Of a stretch of 64,000 nucleotides of DNA, positions 23,740 through 34,124 are shown piece after piece. The position numbers and the translations under genes were made by a program. Within the stretch, counting starts at the first letter, position 1. Every line of letters starts with the position of its first letter. The DNA is from Microcyclospora pomicola. Lineage: Eukaryota > Ascomycota > Dothideomycetes > Capnodiales. The stretch is from NCBI GenBank assembly GCA_002786065.1, contig NHNY01000004.1:186001-250000 (forward strand), written 5' to 3'. A model generated the notes under the pieces. That model had not been told where the DNA came from, searched no databases, and worked only from the letters and a program-made list of their open reading frames with translations.

Positions 23740-24835
23740 CTACATAGGCGGCAGCACATTCCCCAAATGCTGCTCGGCCTGCTGCGTCAACCGCACGACA
23801 TCATGCCGGCTCAGCGCGTTCCGCTGCGCCCCCAGCACCGCCGGCTGCTCCATGACATTCTTCATGACCTCCTCTTCCTTCCGCCAGTAATCATCTACTT
23901 TCGCTCGCAAGCCCGCGTCCCTCACCGCGCCATTCCGCAGCACCCCGGCCCCGCTGACTTTCCGCAACACCCCCTCCAGCCCCTGCATCGACGCCGTCAA
24001 CCGCTCGCTCGCCGGCGGCGGCGTCAGGAACGCCCGCCCCGTCGCCTGCAGCCAGATGACCCAACCCAACAGCGCGTCGACGGCCGCGATGCCCAGCCCG
24101 CGCCACACGAGCATCTTCCAGTAGACAAAGTCAATCTCCGTCGCGCGCGTGCTGCGCAGATTCGCCGCGTCGTCGTAGTTAGCCACGAACGCCACCTCGG
24201 CGGCGGCCAGCACGACCCCGGCGATGACGGCGTAGGAGCGCCAGCGCCGGCCCTCGCGGCCGCTCAGCAGCCCGGACGTCGCGACCCCGAGCGCCAGCAG
24301 GTGCAGCAGATGCGGCATCAGCATGCCCGGCAGCGCGTAGAACAGGAACGCGCGGCGGGCGTCGGCGTCCGTGGCGTGCGCGAAGGGGCAGGACACGAGG
24401 ACGTCCGGGCCGTAGCGGAGGTAGAGCAGGCGGGCGTCGAGGCCGCCGGCGTCGAGCGCGGTGCGCAGCGCCTCATCCGCGGGGGTCAGGGGGCGTAAGG
24501 CTGCAAGCCGCGTCATCAGGACGCCGGCGGAGGTGTGCAGGCGCGAGCTGGTCTGGCGGAAGAGGTTGGGGGGATGGAAGAGGGGCAGGGTGGAGAGGAA
24601 GGCGAGCAGGGCGGAGGCGAAGAGGAGCAGCAGGGCGCGCGAGGTTTGCAGGGGCAGCGGGCGGAGTTGGGCGGCGGGGCGGTGGCGGATGGATTTGTAG
24701 GTCGCCAGGATCCGGGGGAGGAGCAGCGGGCCGAGGAACAGGACGACGGATTGGATGCTGGATGGTCGATGTTAGCGTTCATGGGTTGAAGTGGATGGCA
24801 GTTGGGGGGGGGACTCACGTTGACCAGGACACCAT
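23740..24835 (-). CDS. Multi-pass fungal membrane protein, function unknown
   Basis: Two exons: a 17-base first exon 24835-24819 (ATGGTGTCCTGGTCAAC, donor GTGAGT) and 24757-23740 (acceptor CCAG), giving 344 residues starting MVSWSTIQSVVLFLGPLLLP. Splicing at these sites opens the frame 81 codons upstream of the first internal ATG (24516) and adds two hydrophobic segments (residues about 8-24 and 46-62). Further membrane segments lie around LFYALPGMLMPHLLHLLALG, YAVIAGVVLAAAEVAFVA and GLGIAAVDALLGWVIWL. The soluble tail is charged. I believe this is a conserved Pezizomycotina membrane protein without assigned function; that is recollection, not shown here. The coding DNA is extremely GC-rich. 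Confidence 0.7.
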
Positions 24836-25188
24836 TGTTGCTACGGATGGTGGTGTGGTGGTGGATGTGAAGTATCACGTTTGTGAGGCTCGGGGAGGAT
24901 ATAGGCGTAGCGTTCGAGGTCGGAGTGCCACTTATATGGGTGGAGCGGGAACTGCCCGTTTGACACATGAATAATAAATATACTAATCAGGATGGAGCAC
25001 AAAATTACAACAGAGGAATGAGGCAGGACATAATCAGGGACACCTTGGGCACGAAAAAGTTTTGTTAAGACATTTATACATAAGGTCTGAGTGAAGATTG
25101 TTATTTTGGTGCGAGCGCCGATCTCAAGCAAGAGGATGCCCAAGTAACGAGCCGGCCTACATACTAAAACAAGCGATTGCTAGTAGTA
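24836..25188. other. Intergenic
   Basis: A 353-base spacer between two minus-strand genes, AT-richer than its neighbours (near 24960-25100). It holds the promoter of the membrane protein and the 3' UTR of the AHC1-like gene. Confidence 0.4.
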
Positions 25189-27231
25189 TCAGTGATCCTT
25201 CTGTGCCATAGGGCGCGAGGGGGTGTCCACAGGCATCATGCCACGCGCTTCGGCAGCAAGCATGCTGTTCCTTCGAATCACCACGCCATCCTGATCCATG
25301 TCATCGTCCACGGCGACGTCAATGTCCATATCGTGAGCACCGCACTCCCGGCGCACACCTAGCGAGTGTGCCATCTGCGCGGTGCGTGGCGAGTCGTCCT
25401 CCGAGCCAGATGCATGGTCATCATCTTCATGGTCGGACACTAGACCAGGATTGCTGTCAGCCGTGTTGGGAGACAGGTTGGACAGCGGGTCTTGAGGGGA
25501 CTCGGGAATCTCATCATGCTCATGTGCAAGGAACGTTGCGACATGGGACGGGACAAGTGGCGAGGGACGATGACGTGCGATCAAGGCCGGCTCCCTGTGT
25601 CCTTTACGGCTCACAGGACGAGCAAAGGCACTTGGCTCACCTGCATGCCCGGATTGATTGCCAGCCACGGTCCTTGCACCAGCCATGGTTGCAAGAGGAG
25701 ACTCCGGATCCATCGTGTCGGGGGAGGATATGAGGTCGTCCACTCCAAATTCGATCTTCTGCTTGGCCGCGATAATGGCTTGCTCGAGGTTTCCACCCAG
25801 CTTGTACTTCGCGAATTGAGCAGAGAGGTGCGGCATCTGAGACGATGGTTTGAACGGTGCAGGGTTGGACTTTCCAGTGACAAGAGGGGCGAGAGGCTTG
25901 GGCTTTACAGCCTTGGCCTTTCGGATGCTAGCTGATGCTGGTTTCTCGCGCGGTGGAGCGGAGAAAGACTGGCCAGTGAAGTTCATTGGATGCACGAGAT
26001 TTTTGGCAGGCGTAGAGACGGCGGATGCGACGCGGCTGTGAGCTTGCTTCGGGACCGGCGCATTTTGAGTTTCTGCTGGAAGGTTTGCCACTTCGTCCTG
26101 GTCCAGAAGACGGCCACAGTCGATCGCGGCAAGGTCGTGCGATTTGTAGTCGACCTTGTGAGCAATACGACAGTGGTTGAGGAAACCTTGAATGCTGGAA
26201 AAGTTACCACGTTGGCAATCGTTGCAGATGAGCTTCACCAACTGTCCGTCAGTGGATCGGCGCAGAACCAATGGCGCGGATTTGTCCTTGTGCACGGGAG
26301 CAGGGTAGTTCGGCAAAGCGGGCATGCTGTCGCCAGTCCTGCTCAAGATGCTGAAGGATTTGCCACTGGTCTTGCGCATGCCGTTGTTTCGCGTCGACCG
26401 GGCCGCCATCTGCGCGTTGGCCTCGGCATGGCTGAGCGCTAGTTGCGAGATCGGGTCGAATTCCACATCGTGAAGAAGCCATTGTCGGTAGTGTCGGGAG
26501 TAAGGACCATCCGTGACACCGAAAGGCGAGGGGTGGTTGGGTTGAGTCATGCCGGGAGCTGGGGAGAGAGCCGGTCCATCACCAGCAGAGACCGACTCGC
26601 ACGGCGCCTCGTCACCAGGATAGGGGCAGACTTCACAGCGGCGTAGCTGCTCCAGAGCGACTTGACATTTCGCGAGCTCTTGTTCGATGAGGCGGAGTTC
26701 GTTGTGCTTCAGCAGGATCTGCATGTTGAACTCGTTGTCGATAGCCTGTTCCAATTTCGAAAGTTGCGCGGCGCTGTCCTCGGGTGTCGGTGTCGGTTTC
26801 GATTCGGCCATGGTAACGTCTTCTCGGGGTGGCGAATCCATGTTCTGAGGTTGACTGGCAACATGGCTCGGATTCAAGGTCACGGGCTTGGTGGGGACAT
26901 CTTGAGTGTTTGACGCGGCAATGTGCCCAGTAGGCGGATAAGCAGCAGGGGCGTGTCGTGCTTCAGGCATCGGTAGTTGAGGCGCCGAAAGCTGCGCAGG
27001 CGCAATCGCGACAAATTGCGATGGCTCCCCCTCCGCTCGCTGCTTCTTGTTGACCGACATGTGCGCAGGCTGCGGCGCAAGCATGTCCGAGCTATCCTTC
27101 CGCTTCCTCTTGAACGGCTGCAGCGCTGCGATATCCACGACCGGCGATGCACGAAACTCCATCGCCTGCTTATCGCACATCTTGGACGCCATGTGGTCGC
27201 TGCACCATGGCAAACGGAAAATGCTCTGCAT
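25189..27231 (-). CDS. AHC1-like C2H2 zinc-finger protein
   Basis: A single exon of 680 residues. An N-terminal basic motif (PFKRKRKD) and Pro/Ala-rich region lead to a predicted coiled coil at about 158-205 (NEFNMQILLKHNELRLIEQE), ending in CEVCPYPG. A single unusual finger follows at about 335-360, LICNDCQRGNFSSIQGFLNH with a second His in CRIAH, then KVDYKSHDLAAIDCG. The tail is acidic (DHEDDDHASGSEDDSP). The finger type matches that of Ahc1, a subunit particular to the yeast ADA histone acetyltransferase complex (Gcn5-Ada2-Ada3-Ahc1). The assignment rests on this finger and is family-level; a role in chromatin acetylation is inference. The start at 27231 is the first ATG of the frame. Confidence 0.7.
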   Translation of the reverse strand: MQSIFRLPWCSDHMASKMCDKQAMEFRASPVVDIAALQPFKRKRKDSSDMLAPQPAHMSVNKKQRAEGEPSQFVAIAPAQLSAPQLPMPEARHAPAAYPPTGHIAASNTQDVPTKPVTLNPSHVASQPQNMDSPPREDVTMAESKPTPTPEDSAAQLSKLEQAIDNEFNMQILLKHNELRLIEQELAKCQVALEQLRRCEVCPYPGDEAPCESVSAGDGPALSPAPGMTQPNHPSPFGVTDGPYSRHYRQWLLHDVEFDPISQLALSHAEANAQMAARSTRNNGMRKTSGKSFSILSRTGDSMPALPNYPAPVHKDKSAPLVLRRSTDGQLVKLICNDCQRGNFSSIQGFLNHCRIAHKVDYKSHDLAAIDCGRLLDQDEVANLPAETQNAPVPKQAHSRVASAVSTPAKNLVHPMNFTGQSFSAPPREKPASASIRKAKAVKPKPLAPLVTGKSNPAPFKPSSQMPHLSAQFAKYKLGGNLEQAIIAAKQKIEFGVDDLISSPDTMDPESPLATMAGARTVAGNQSGHAGEPSAFARPVSRKGHREPALIARHRPSPLVPSHVATFLAHEHDEIPESPQDPLSNLSPNTADSNPGLVSDHEDDDHASGSEDDSPRTAQMAHSLGVRRECGAHDMDIDVAVDDDMDQDGVVIRRNSMLAAEARGMMPVDTPSRPMAQKDH

Positions 27232-28818
27232 GGTGAGGGGTGGGAAGCGGGCCCTTTAACAGGCCGGACACTGATGCCTAGTTGACGTGCGCTCCATCAA
27301 AGTGTCGCGTGAGATCGATCGTGGCCGGACGTCCGGACTTATCGGCGGAGTTTTGGCGTGAGGCGCAGAGCGGACAAGACCGGATACCGTCTGGTCGGAA
27401 GGTTGGTCGCGACGGCGAAAGTGCTGGATGTTTGTGTGTGAAAGGACGAGGTGGCGCGATGCTGGGAACAAGTCGTTTGCTGACGGCGGCGTTCGGACGA
27501 GCGCAGGAGGTGCAGCAAGGGCGGGTGGTTGATTGGTGGTGCTTGCAGCGACGGGGGCAATAATAGAGCGCGATAGTATTACAAAAGTAGGATATTAATA
27601 ACACAAGGTGGCGGGAGGCAGCAGAGCAAACGAAGCAAAAGGGCTCAAGGGAAGAAAGAAAAGGCGGTTGGGTGCCAAAAAGGGGGGGGAAGGAGAATGG
27701 TGGTGAAAGAAGGTGAAGTCGGAGAAGGGGAGGAGGGAGTGAGTGAGTGGGTGTGGAAATGGTGAAGTTGGAACGTGTGTTGGCGACCGAAGGGGCCGGG
27801 AGATGGAGGGCGGGCGAGCGAGCGAGAATCCTCCCAGACGAGCTGGAGCCTTCCGCTTAGTGCTAGGCCGGATCCGACATCCTGACGACACAATCTCGCC
27901 CGCCTCGGTGGCACCCCTGCTATCCCTTCCCATTCGTCGCGTCGCCCACTGCCACCCAAAACCTCCTCCACGCCGGTGCACTTCCGACTTCACGACTCCT
28001 CTAGGTCCCGGGCCCGGCTCAGTCCCCCTTGTCCTAGCGACGGTACCTCGACTGTAGTCTGTAGGCTATATCGTCCCCGGGAGTGGATCGATGATGCGGA
28101 TAGTGATGAGGACAAGTATCCTGACTTCATCAGCCCACCACCACCACCGCCGCCGCCGCCACTGCCAACGAGGCCCCGACAGCTGCTGCAGAGGTCAACA
28201 AGCTTATCTATACATGCCAGTCTTATACGGAGGTAGCGAGCAAGGGTCAGTAGCTCTCCCAAGCCATCCGGCCGGGGACCTGTTCCATTAATTGCCGTTG
28301 GGTAATAACGCACCTGGACCGTTTGGGACGATATCCGGGACGTCCGCCGTTAGCGATCGCACTCCTGGTCCATATCACGTGCTCTGGCTCTGTCCAAGCC
28401 GGACAGCGCACGAGAGTGATACCCTGAGATCGCGATATCGATGTGTGCCGACCGTGGTGGAGGAAATGTGCTGCTTGGCACTGGTGACACCCAGGCATGT
28501 ATTGCTTCTGCCGGGAAGCTAATATAAGGTATACAACTACTCGTGCGTCTACATATACATGCATACACGTGTACGTATGATGTATCGTAGTTACCTTATG
28601 CACGTCTACGTAAGCCACAGGTATACATGTAGACTTAGCTTCAGTACATGCTGTCCGGACATGTGAAAGCTGCAGTAGTAGTGACTAGTAGTTTCATGCT
28701 CACAACTGCCGCTTCGGGAAATCCGCGTGCATAAAAGTTGCATCCTCACTGTATGAACAAACCACATACCTTATGTATCCATCGTAGACCTCTCCCACCT
28801 GAAAGAATTAAAATAAAA
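27232..28818. other. Divergent promoter region, AHC1-like / Alba genes
   Basis: About 1.6 kb without a credible gene. From 27600 to 27790 the plus strand is strongly purine-rich (A/G runs with a G7 run near 27683), so the minus, coding-side strand is pyrimidine-rich, as in fungal 5' leaders. A CCA/GCC trinucleotide repeat lies at 28134-28163. Confidence 0.45.
28134..28163. repeat. CCA/GCC trinucleotide repeat
   Basis: A short run of about four CCA followed by about four GCC units in non-coding DNA. Confidence 0.7.
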
Positions 28819-29393
28819 ATGCCACTCGATGAGTCCACCCTCGCCAACAACTACAACCTCATCACGCTCTCCGTCCTCTCCTCCACCAAAATCGAGCAGC
28901 GCGCCTCGTCCATCATCGCCCGCTTCAGCGCCACTCCCGACTCCCCAGCCAGCACGCAGCCCACCATCGTCGCGCTGACCGCGCGGGCCAAGACGGCCAG
29001 CAAACTCATCAGCATCGTCGAGATCGCCAAGCGCGAGCTGGCCGCCCGCTCCGTCGTGTTGTGCCAGTACAATGCCTTGACGTCGGAGACGATGCAGATC
29101 CCGCGTGAGGCGGCGAGGATCTCGGCTGCGGGGGAGGCTGTGGGTGGTGACGATGAGGGTGATGGGGGCGAGAAGGGTGTTGAAGCTGATGGCGATGAGG
29201 GAAAGGAGGGCGCGTTCGAGACGATGGGCGCTGGATCCGCGGCCACGCTTAAGAGGCGCGATGTGCCTGTCATGACTATTTATCTGTCACGGCAGGAGGT
29301 TAAAGTGCTGGCTGAGGAGTACGGGTAGGCTGATGGTCGCAACTGGTGGTCGAGCTCACTGCTAACGCGAACTATAGAGAACAGAGATCATGA
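28819..29393 (+). CDS. Alba-domain nucleic-acid-binding protein
   Basis: Two exons, 28819-29324 and 29378-29393, with a 53-base intron (donor GTAGGC, branch site GCTAAC, acceptor ATAG), give 173 residues ending YGEQRS. The unspliced frame would stop only four residues earlier, at a TAG that is part of the donor, so the intron call rests on the good branch site and the YGEQ ending. The N-terminal half (NNYNLITLSVLSSTKIEQRA, ALTARAKTASKLISIVEIAKR) has the Alba fold pattern, and VPVMTIYLSRQEV gives its last strand. A Gly/Glu-rich insert (about 110-140) interrupts the domain. Such proteins bind RNA or DNA (the Rpp20/Rpp25 and archaeal Alba superfamily); partner and target are unknown. The start ATG has AAAAATGCC context. 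Confidence 0.8.
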
Positions 29394-29721
29394 GGCATGA
29401 GAGCGGAATGCATTTCTGAAATTGAACGCGACCATCTGATGAACAGCGCGCCAACGGTCAGCCTCCAGTCACTGGAAAGTCCACACCTAAGCAACGACAT
29501 GGCGCCTGGACCGATCTACACACATCTGGACTTGTCCAATACTGCACGCGGGCACACGGATGTCGAGGTAATGCTTGTCTACGCGAATAGAGCTTCATAT
29601 TCTGAATGCTAATTCAATATATACGCAGCGAGGCCTCCACCGACGACCTTTTGGGTGGCGCATTGAATCCATCCAACCATTTTTATGCCGTTCGAACTCC
29701 AATAAATCATCTCACGCACGC
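29394..29721. other. Intergenic, convergent 3' flanks
   Basis: 328 bases between the Alba and aminotransferase stop codons. Nothing else seen. Confidence 0.4.
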
Positions 29722-31038
29722 TCAAGCCTTAGTCTCGACGACGATGCCCCACTCATGCTGCTCGTTTCCGTACATGATATCGACCAGCCATTTCTTGATG
29801 ATCCGCGCATACACGCCGCTGTCTCCGTCCATGGGGACCTCCAAATCTTTACCGCGGAAGTGGATGGTCCCAATGGGGGCAATGAAGAAAGCCGTGCCAG
29901 CTGCGAATGCCTCGACCAGCCGTCCTTCGCTGGCCGCGTCCAGCAGATCGTTCATGGTGAATCGCTTCTCGACAACCTCGAGTGCTTCAACGCCATCTCC
30001 GTTTGTCGTTGCCAGACGCTCCTTCGCAAGCTCTAGTATAGAGCCACGCGTGACACCCTCAAGGATGATGAGCTCTTCCAGTGGGGCGGTGATGAGCTGT
30101 GGCTTGCCGGTGTGCTTATCCTTGATCACGACGAAGAAGTTGCTCGCACCTGCCTCCGTGACGAAGCTCTCCTTGCCGAACAACCACAGCACCTGGTCGA
30201 AGCCACGAGCACGTGCCTCGCCCTGTGCGACCAACGTAGGTCCATAGTTCGCACCGAGCTTTGCATAGCCAAACCCTCCCGGCCATGCACGGATGGTATC
30301 TTCGTTGGAGGCCAGCAACTTCAGTCCCTGTGCCTGCTTCTTCTCGCCGTTGGCTGCGCCACTCAGAGCTGGCGGCGCACTCGGTGTCGCCAGACTCTTG
30401 GTCATGTCCGGGAAGCACGCGATGATGACATATAAGAGCGCCTCTTTCGGCCTTTGCACACCCAGCGCCTCTTCCGTCGCGATGAAAGTGGGGCGAATGT
30501 ACAGGAATGAACCTGCGCGCTCCTTGGGCAGCCATTTATCACCGTCCTGTGCGCACAGCGCGACGATCATCTTCTCCAGCTCCTCGGGTGGGAAGTCCGG
30601 CAGCGCGATCCTGGACGCTGATTTCCGCATCCGCTGCGCGTTCTTCATCACACGGAACAAGCGCAGCTGTCCATCGTAGCCCCGGTACAGTTTCAAGCCC
30701 TCGAAGCACTCAGTGGCGTAGTGCAGCACTGACGCGGTCGGCATGATCGCCAGTGGCCCGTATGGTCGCAGTTCCGGCGTCTCCCAGCCATTCTCGAATG
30801 TCCAGCGTGCAGATATCATGTGATCGGTGCAGACCTTCTGCGACATGACATCGGGGCCATTGGCGACGGGTGGTGTGCGGGGGTTCGTGGTCAGGGTCAC
30901 TTTGATGTTGGACGCATCCAGCGGCGCTTGGTGGGAGGTCTCCGGGGCGGAATGCTGGATGCCGGCTTTGGTGAGCGCCGATGCGCTGGTCGGGGTCGCC
31001 GAGCCAGAGGCGGGTGGTGTGAGAGCTGCGGGTGCCAT
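29722..31038 (-). CDS. BAT2: Branched-chain amino-acid aminotransferase
   Basis: A single exon of 438 residues. It is a PLP-dependent (fold IV) enzyme that transfers the amino group between leucine, isoleucine or valine and 2-oxoglutarate. Seen: LHYATECFEGLKLYRG, the substrate-side motif LYIRPTFIATEEALG near 179-193, the PLP Lys at about 260 in GYAKLGANYGP, and the C-terminal signature block EELIILEGVTRGSILELA. The N-terminal ~45 residues are Ala/Pro/Ser-rich with acidic residues and do not look like a mitochondrial presequence, so a cytosolic (Bat2-like) enzyme is favoured. An Ala/Pro/Ser insert at about 217-237 is longer than in the yeast enzymes. The gene symbol is by analogy. Confidence 0.93.
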   Translation of the reverse strand: MAPAALTPPASGSATPTSASALTKAGIQHSAPETSHQAPLDASNIKVTLTTNPRTPPVANGPDVMSQKVCTDHMISARWTFENGWETPELRPYGPLAIMPTASVLHYATECFEGLKLYRGYDGQLRLFRVMKNAQRMRKSASRIALPDFPPEELEKMIVALCAQDGDKWLPKERAGSFLYIRPTFIATEEALGVQRPKEALLYVIIACFPDMTKSLATPSAPPALSGAANGEKKQAQGLKLLASNEDTIRAWPGGFGYAKLGANYGPTLVAQGEARARGFDQVLWLFGKESFVTEAGASNFFVVIKDKHTGKPQLITAPLEELIILEGVTRGSILELAKERLATTNGDGVEALEVVEKRFTMNDLLDAASEGRLVEAFAAGTAFFIAPIGTIHFRGKDLEVPMDGDSGVYARIIKKWLVDIMYGNEQHEWGIVVETKA

Positions 31039-32567
31039 GATCAGGTGTGAAGTTTTCTTTCTTCGACTGCGGAGTAGTTTGTGGAATCACAATTCCTGTA
31101 AACCGCGATTATTTGCCCAAGGATCCGGGGCGTGGGACGATGAGGCCGATAATGATTGCTGTTCCAGAAAGTACGTCTCTTTGAAAACCGAAGTCAAGTT
31201 CTCAAACAGTTCAATGTCCTCGATCAATCTCTCCGCAAAGTAATAAATCGTAAGGTCGATGTCCAGGCCGTATCGTGAAAGTGGCAAAAGAGAAATCCCC
31301 CAATGACGTTGTTCGAAAAAGTACAGGATATTCAATCGACGAAGTTATCCACGCCAGTCATGCTGATCAGGTGTAAGATAAGATAATTTCGATAGGAACG
31401 AACGCGAAATATATATCCTTCGAACGTGGTGAGAAACCTAGGGTAGGGTAGGTAGAGTTGACTCAGAGTCGAGAAATCCCAGAGTAGAGCCGAGAGCGAC
31501 TTCGGATGACTGGAGCGTGTGATGAGAGCCAAGAGCGCGTCGTCGATGGGGAGAAAATGTGGCTGGTGCGCGGATGCTGAGGGAGGATGACTGCTTGATC
31601 GGATGTTCGGACGCCAATGGCAACCTGAACTTTTTGGCCGGGTTGGAGTAGGTTGTGCTGGGATGTGTTCTTGATGGTCGTACTGGGAGCGTTGCGGTGG
31701 TGGTGGTCGCTGAGAAGATGGCGGGAGGTAATAAAATACCTTAATAACAGTAGGCTTGTTCGTCGATGATGATGTTAAGATATTCGTCGTCTAGTTACGT
31801 AGAGAGAAGGATAGATGATCGCTCGCTCGCTCTGAACGTGAAAGTCAAACGATCTTCTGTACTTGCTATAGAGACATATATACAGCCGATCAGACCGCCT
31901 GATGCAGACTCCCCACCGCCATCTTATATACACTACCTTACCCTGCCCATCATCTCCCATCTTCGCCCCGCCAGCGTCGCCATCATTGAAAGAAAAAAAC
32001 TCAGCGCGCGTAGAGGAATTTTTCTCTTGCCTATCCGCATCCAGTACGCCCAACGAACAGGATCTCATCCCAGAGGGTGATGAAAACCCGCCAGCCGCCG
32101 CGTAGGGCGGAACCCACGCTGATAAGGACGCTCGGCATAGGCGTGAGGTGCATGTGGCTGACGTTTTTTGCCGCCTGGGGGGGACCAAAGCCGCGGGTGG
32201 CCGAGAGATGGCGGTAAGCCGAGCTGGAGCACGGTACTTACCTCTACCTTTACGCCTGGGTGTGAGATGGCAGTTGTGGTAGGGCGCATTGGCATGGAGC
32301 GATGTCGGGATCGACTGATACGCGAGATGGAGTGTCAGGCTGTCGGCAATACAATGAATGGCGCGTGCATATGAGTCAGTTCGACGAGCAAAGGCGGAGG
32401 GGTCACCAAAATTTCGATACATATGCGCTATATAACAGAAGGGGGTATTGTGGGATATCATAGATCGTCTCCAAGTCGTTTCCTCATGCTTCGTCGTTAC
32501 ATGCCCTTCACACTGTCTCCATGGAACACGCTCGTCGTAAGTCGATCCTTACAGTCGACAGACACTC
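31039..32567. other. Intergenic, aminotransferase promoter and 3' flank
   Basis: About 1.5 kb. One minus-strand ORF of 228 codons (31775-32461) has no domain likeness and erratic composition, and I do not accept it as a gene. Pyrimidine-rich runs and TATATA strings occur (31870-31930). Confidence 0.4.
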
Positions 32568-34124
32568 CTACATGAGTCCCCCTAGAACCAGCTTTCCCAC
32601 GCCAGCGACCTCACTCTTGACGTTGGCGCGCGACGTCTCGTCGAACTCCCTCACCACGTTCGAGATGAGGATCTTTCTCACGGCCTTGTCCGCTTTCGTG
32701 AAGGCATCCCCGATGCTGGGTGTGCATACCTCCGGTCCGGTCACAAGATCCATCAGCCTCGCATATGTGTCAACCAATGTGTCGCAGAGCGTAGCGTAGG
32801 TCGTGCTGAAGTCAGGATCGAACGGTAGGTTCGGGGTCAGGAGATGCTGGAACTCATGGCCAAGGACCGGCGAAGGAATGTCGAGCGGGCTTGTCGGATC
32901 GTTGCCAAGAGTCGGTGTTCCGAGCATGGACCTTGTGTCGACAATACCACCCTCCGTGGCCGCACTGGATCTTCTGCCTTTCCCAGAGCGTGTTCCGAGG
33001 CCCATGCTGCTCTTGAACATCTGGCCCACTCGTCCTCGGCTGAGACTGCCGCCACTGCTGTCGAACCCTACCAAGTTTTGATATGTCTCGAACTCTTGTA
33101 GCAATGCTGAAAATGCTTTGAGGTACTCCAAAGCTGAATTGGAGTTCATGTCGAGTAGTACGGGTAAGCTATAGCCTAGGACCATGTAGCTAGTCGCTCT
33201 TCTGCCAAGCTTGTGTTGTTGTAACGAGGACATAGTCGCCAGTGTAGCGGACGTGAAGTGTAATGTGCTGAAATAGAAGACGTTGCCATCATGCACCTTT
33301 CGCATATACTCTATTGTAGCCATTCGTTTTGCAGCAGTTTCGTGGATATTTTGGTAGATAGCAGCGGGGTTGTAGCTGCCGTTGACCGTCAAATTCGACG
33401 CCGTGGGCTGTAACGGTACCCCATTCCCATATACCTGTGGAGTATCCCTCGAGAAGCTTTGCTGGCTTATAAGAGCAGGTTTGTCGGGTGCTGGCCGCCG
33501 TGGCTGGGTAGGTGCTGCAAGCATACCAGCAGCCCCATTCCCATTGTTCTCGAGATTAGGGACGGGAGGTGGCTCGTCTTCTCTTTCTGGGGACAGTATC
33601 GGCAAAGTATCCGTGGACTTGAAGCGGTTCGAAAAGGACCTTGCAGACATGGAAAGTTTCCCCCTAGACCGAGGTGGGATCGGTGAGGTGTGCACCGGAT
33701 CCTGCTCCTGCTCGAGTTCTGGACTCTCCACCAACTGAGATGAGATGTTGTTGAGATTGTTCATGGACGGGTTGCGAGGATAATTGGTCGCTCGGACCGA
33801 ACTCGTGCTGCTGCTGCTCGGGTTGGTACGATGGGATCGGAGCGAGACGGATCGTCGTACGTTGCGCACGTTCTGGGTCAGATCTGTGACGCTGCTGGTC
33901 AAACTGAGGATGCTGCTTTCGCGACGGTGCGGCGTGCCGGTCGTCTGTCGCCGCTCGAGCTCGGGTACGTCGTCGAGAGGCGGGCTCGTGATGGTATCGG
34001 TCGAGGGGGAAGTGACAGGCGACGGGGAGAGAGCGGTGGTGGAGGCAGCTGCAGTGCCATAAGGGAGTGTCTGGCCTTGCTGTCGTTTCCCGGTCAGCCG
34101 GCCAAAGACACCTGATGAGAGCAT
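32568..34124 (-). CDS. Conserved-looking protein of unknown function, Ser-rich N-terminus
   Basis: A single exon of 518 residues from ATG 34124. The first ~240 residues are Ser/Thr/Pro-rich and disordered, with likely phosphorylation sites (RRSVSLRSHR, KLSMSARSFS). The C-terminal ~270 residues look folded and helical, from IYQNIHETAAKRMATIEYMR through FYFSTLHFTSATLATMSSLQ and LEYLKAFSALLQEFETYQ to the end at KLVLGGLM, interrupted by another Ser/Gly-rich loop. There is no signal peptide or clear membrane helix. I do not recognise the family. The strong contrast of a low-complexity N-terminus and an ordered C-terminus supports a real gene, perhaps a cell-polarity or signalling adaptor, but no function should be assigned. 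Confidence 0.7.
   Translation of the reverse strand: MLSSGVFGRLTGKRQQGQTLPYGTAAASTTALSPSPVTSPSTDTITSPPLDDVPELERRQTTGTPHRRESSILSLTSSVTDLTQNVRNVRRSVSLRSHRTNPSSSSTSSVRATNYPRNPSMNNLNNISSQLVESPELEQEQDPVHTSPIPPRSRGKLSMSARSFSNRFKSTDTLPILSPEREDEPPPVPNLENNGNGAAGMLAAPTQPRRPAPDKPALISQQSFSRDTPQVYGNGVPLQPTASNLTVNGSYNPAAIYQNIHETAAKRMATIEYMRKVHDGNVFYFSTLHFTSATLATMSSLQQHKLGRRATSYMVLGYSLPVLLDMNSNSALEYLKAFSALLQEFETYQNLVGFDSSGGSLSRGRVGQMFKSSMGLGTRSGKGRRSSAATEGGIVDTRSMLGTPTLGNDPTSPLDIPSPVLGHEFQHLLTPNLPFDPDFSTTYATLCDTLVDTYARLMDLVTGPEVCTPSIGDAFTKADKAVRKILISNVVREFDETSRANVKSEVAGVGKLVLGGLM

Noticed and set aside
23704-24498. 264-codon plus-strand ORF, Arg/Pro/Gln-rich
   Set aside because: Antisense shadow of the GC-rich multi-pass membrane protein gene.
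31775-32461. 228-codon minus-strand ORF
   Set aside because: No domain, no sensible composition, lies in a promoter-like region with TATA strings and pyrimidine runs.
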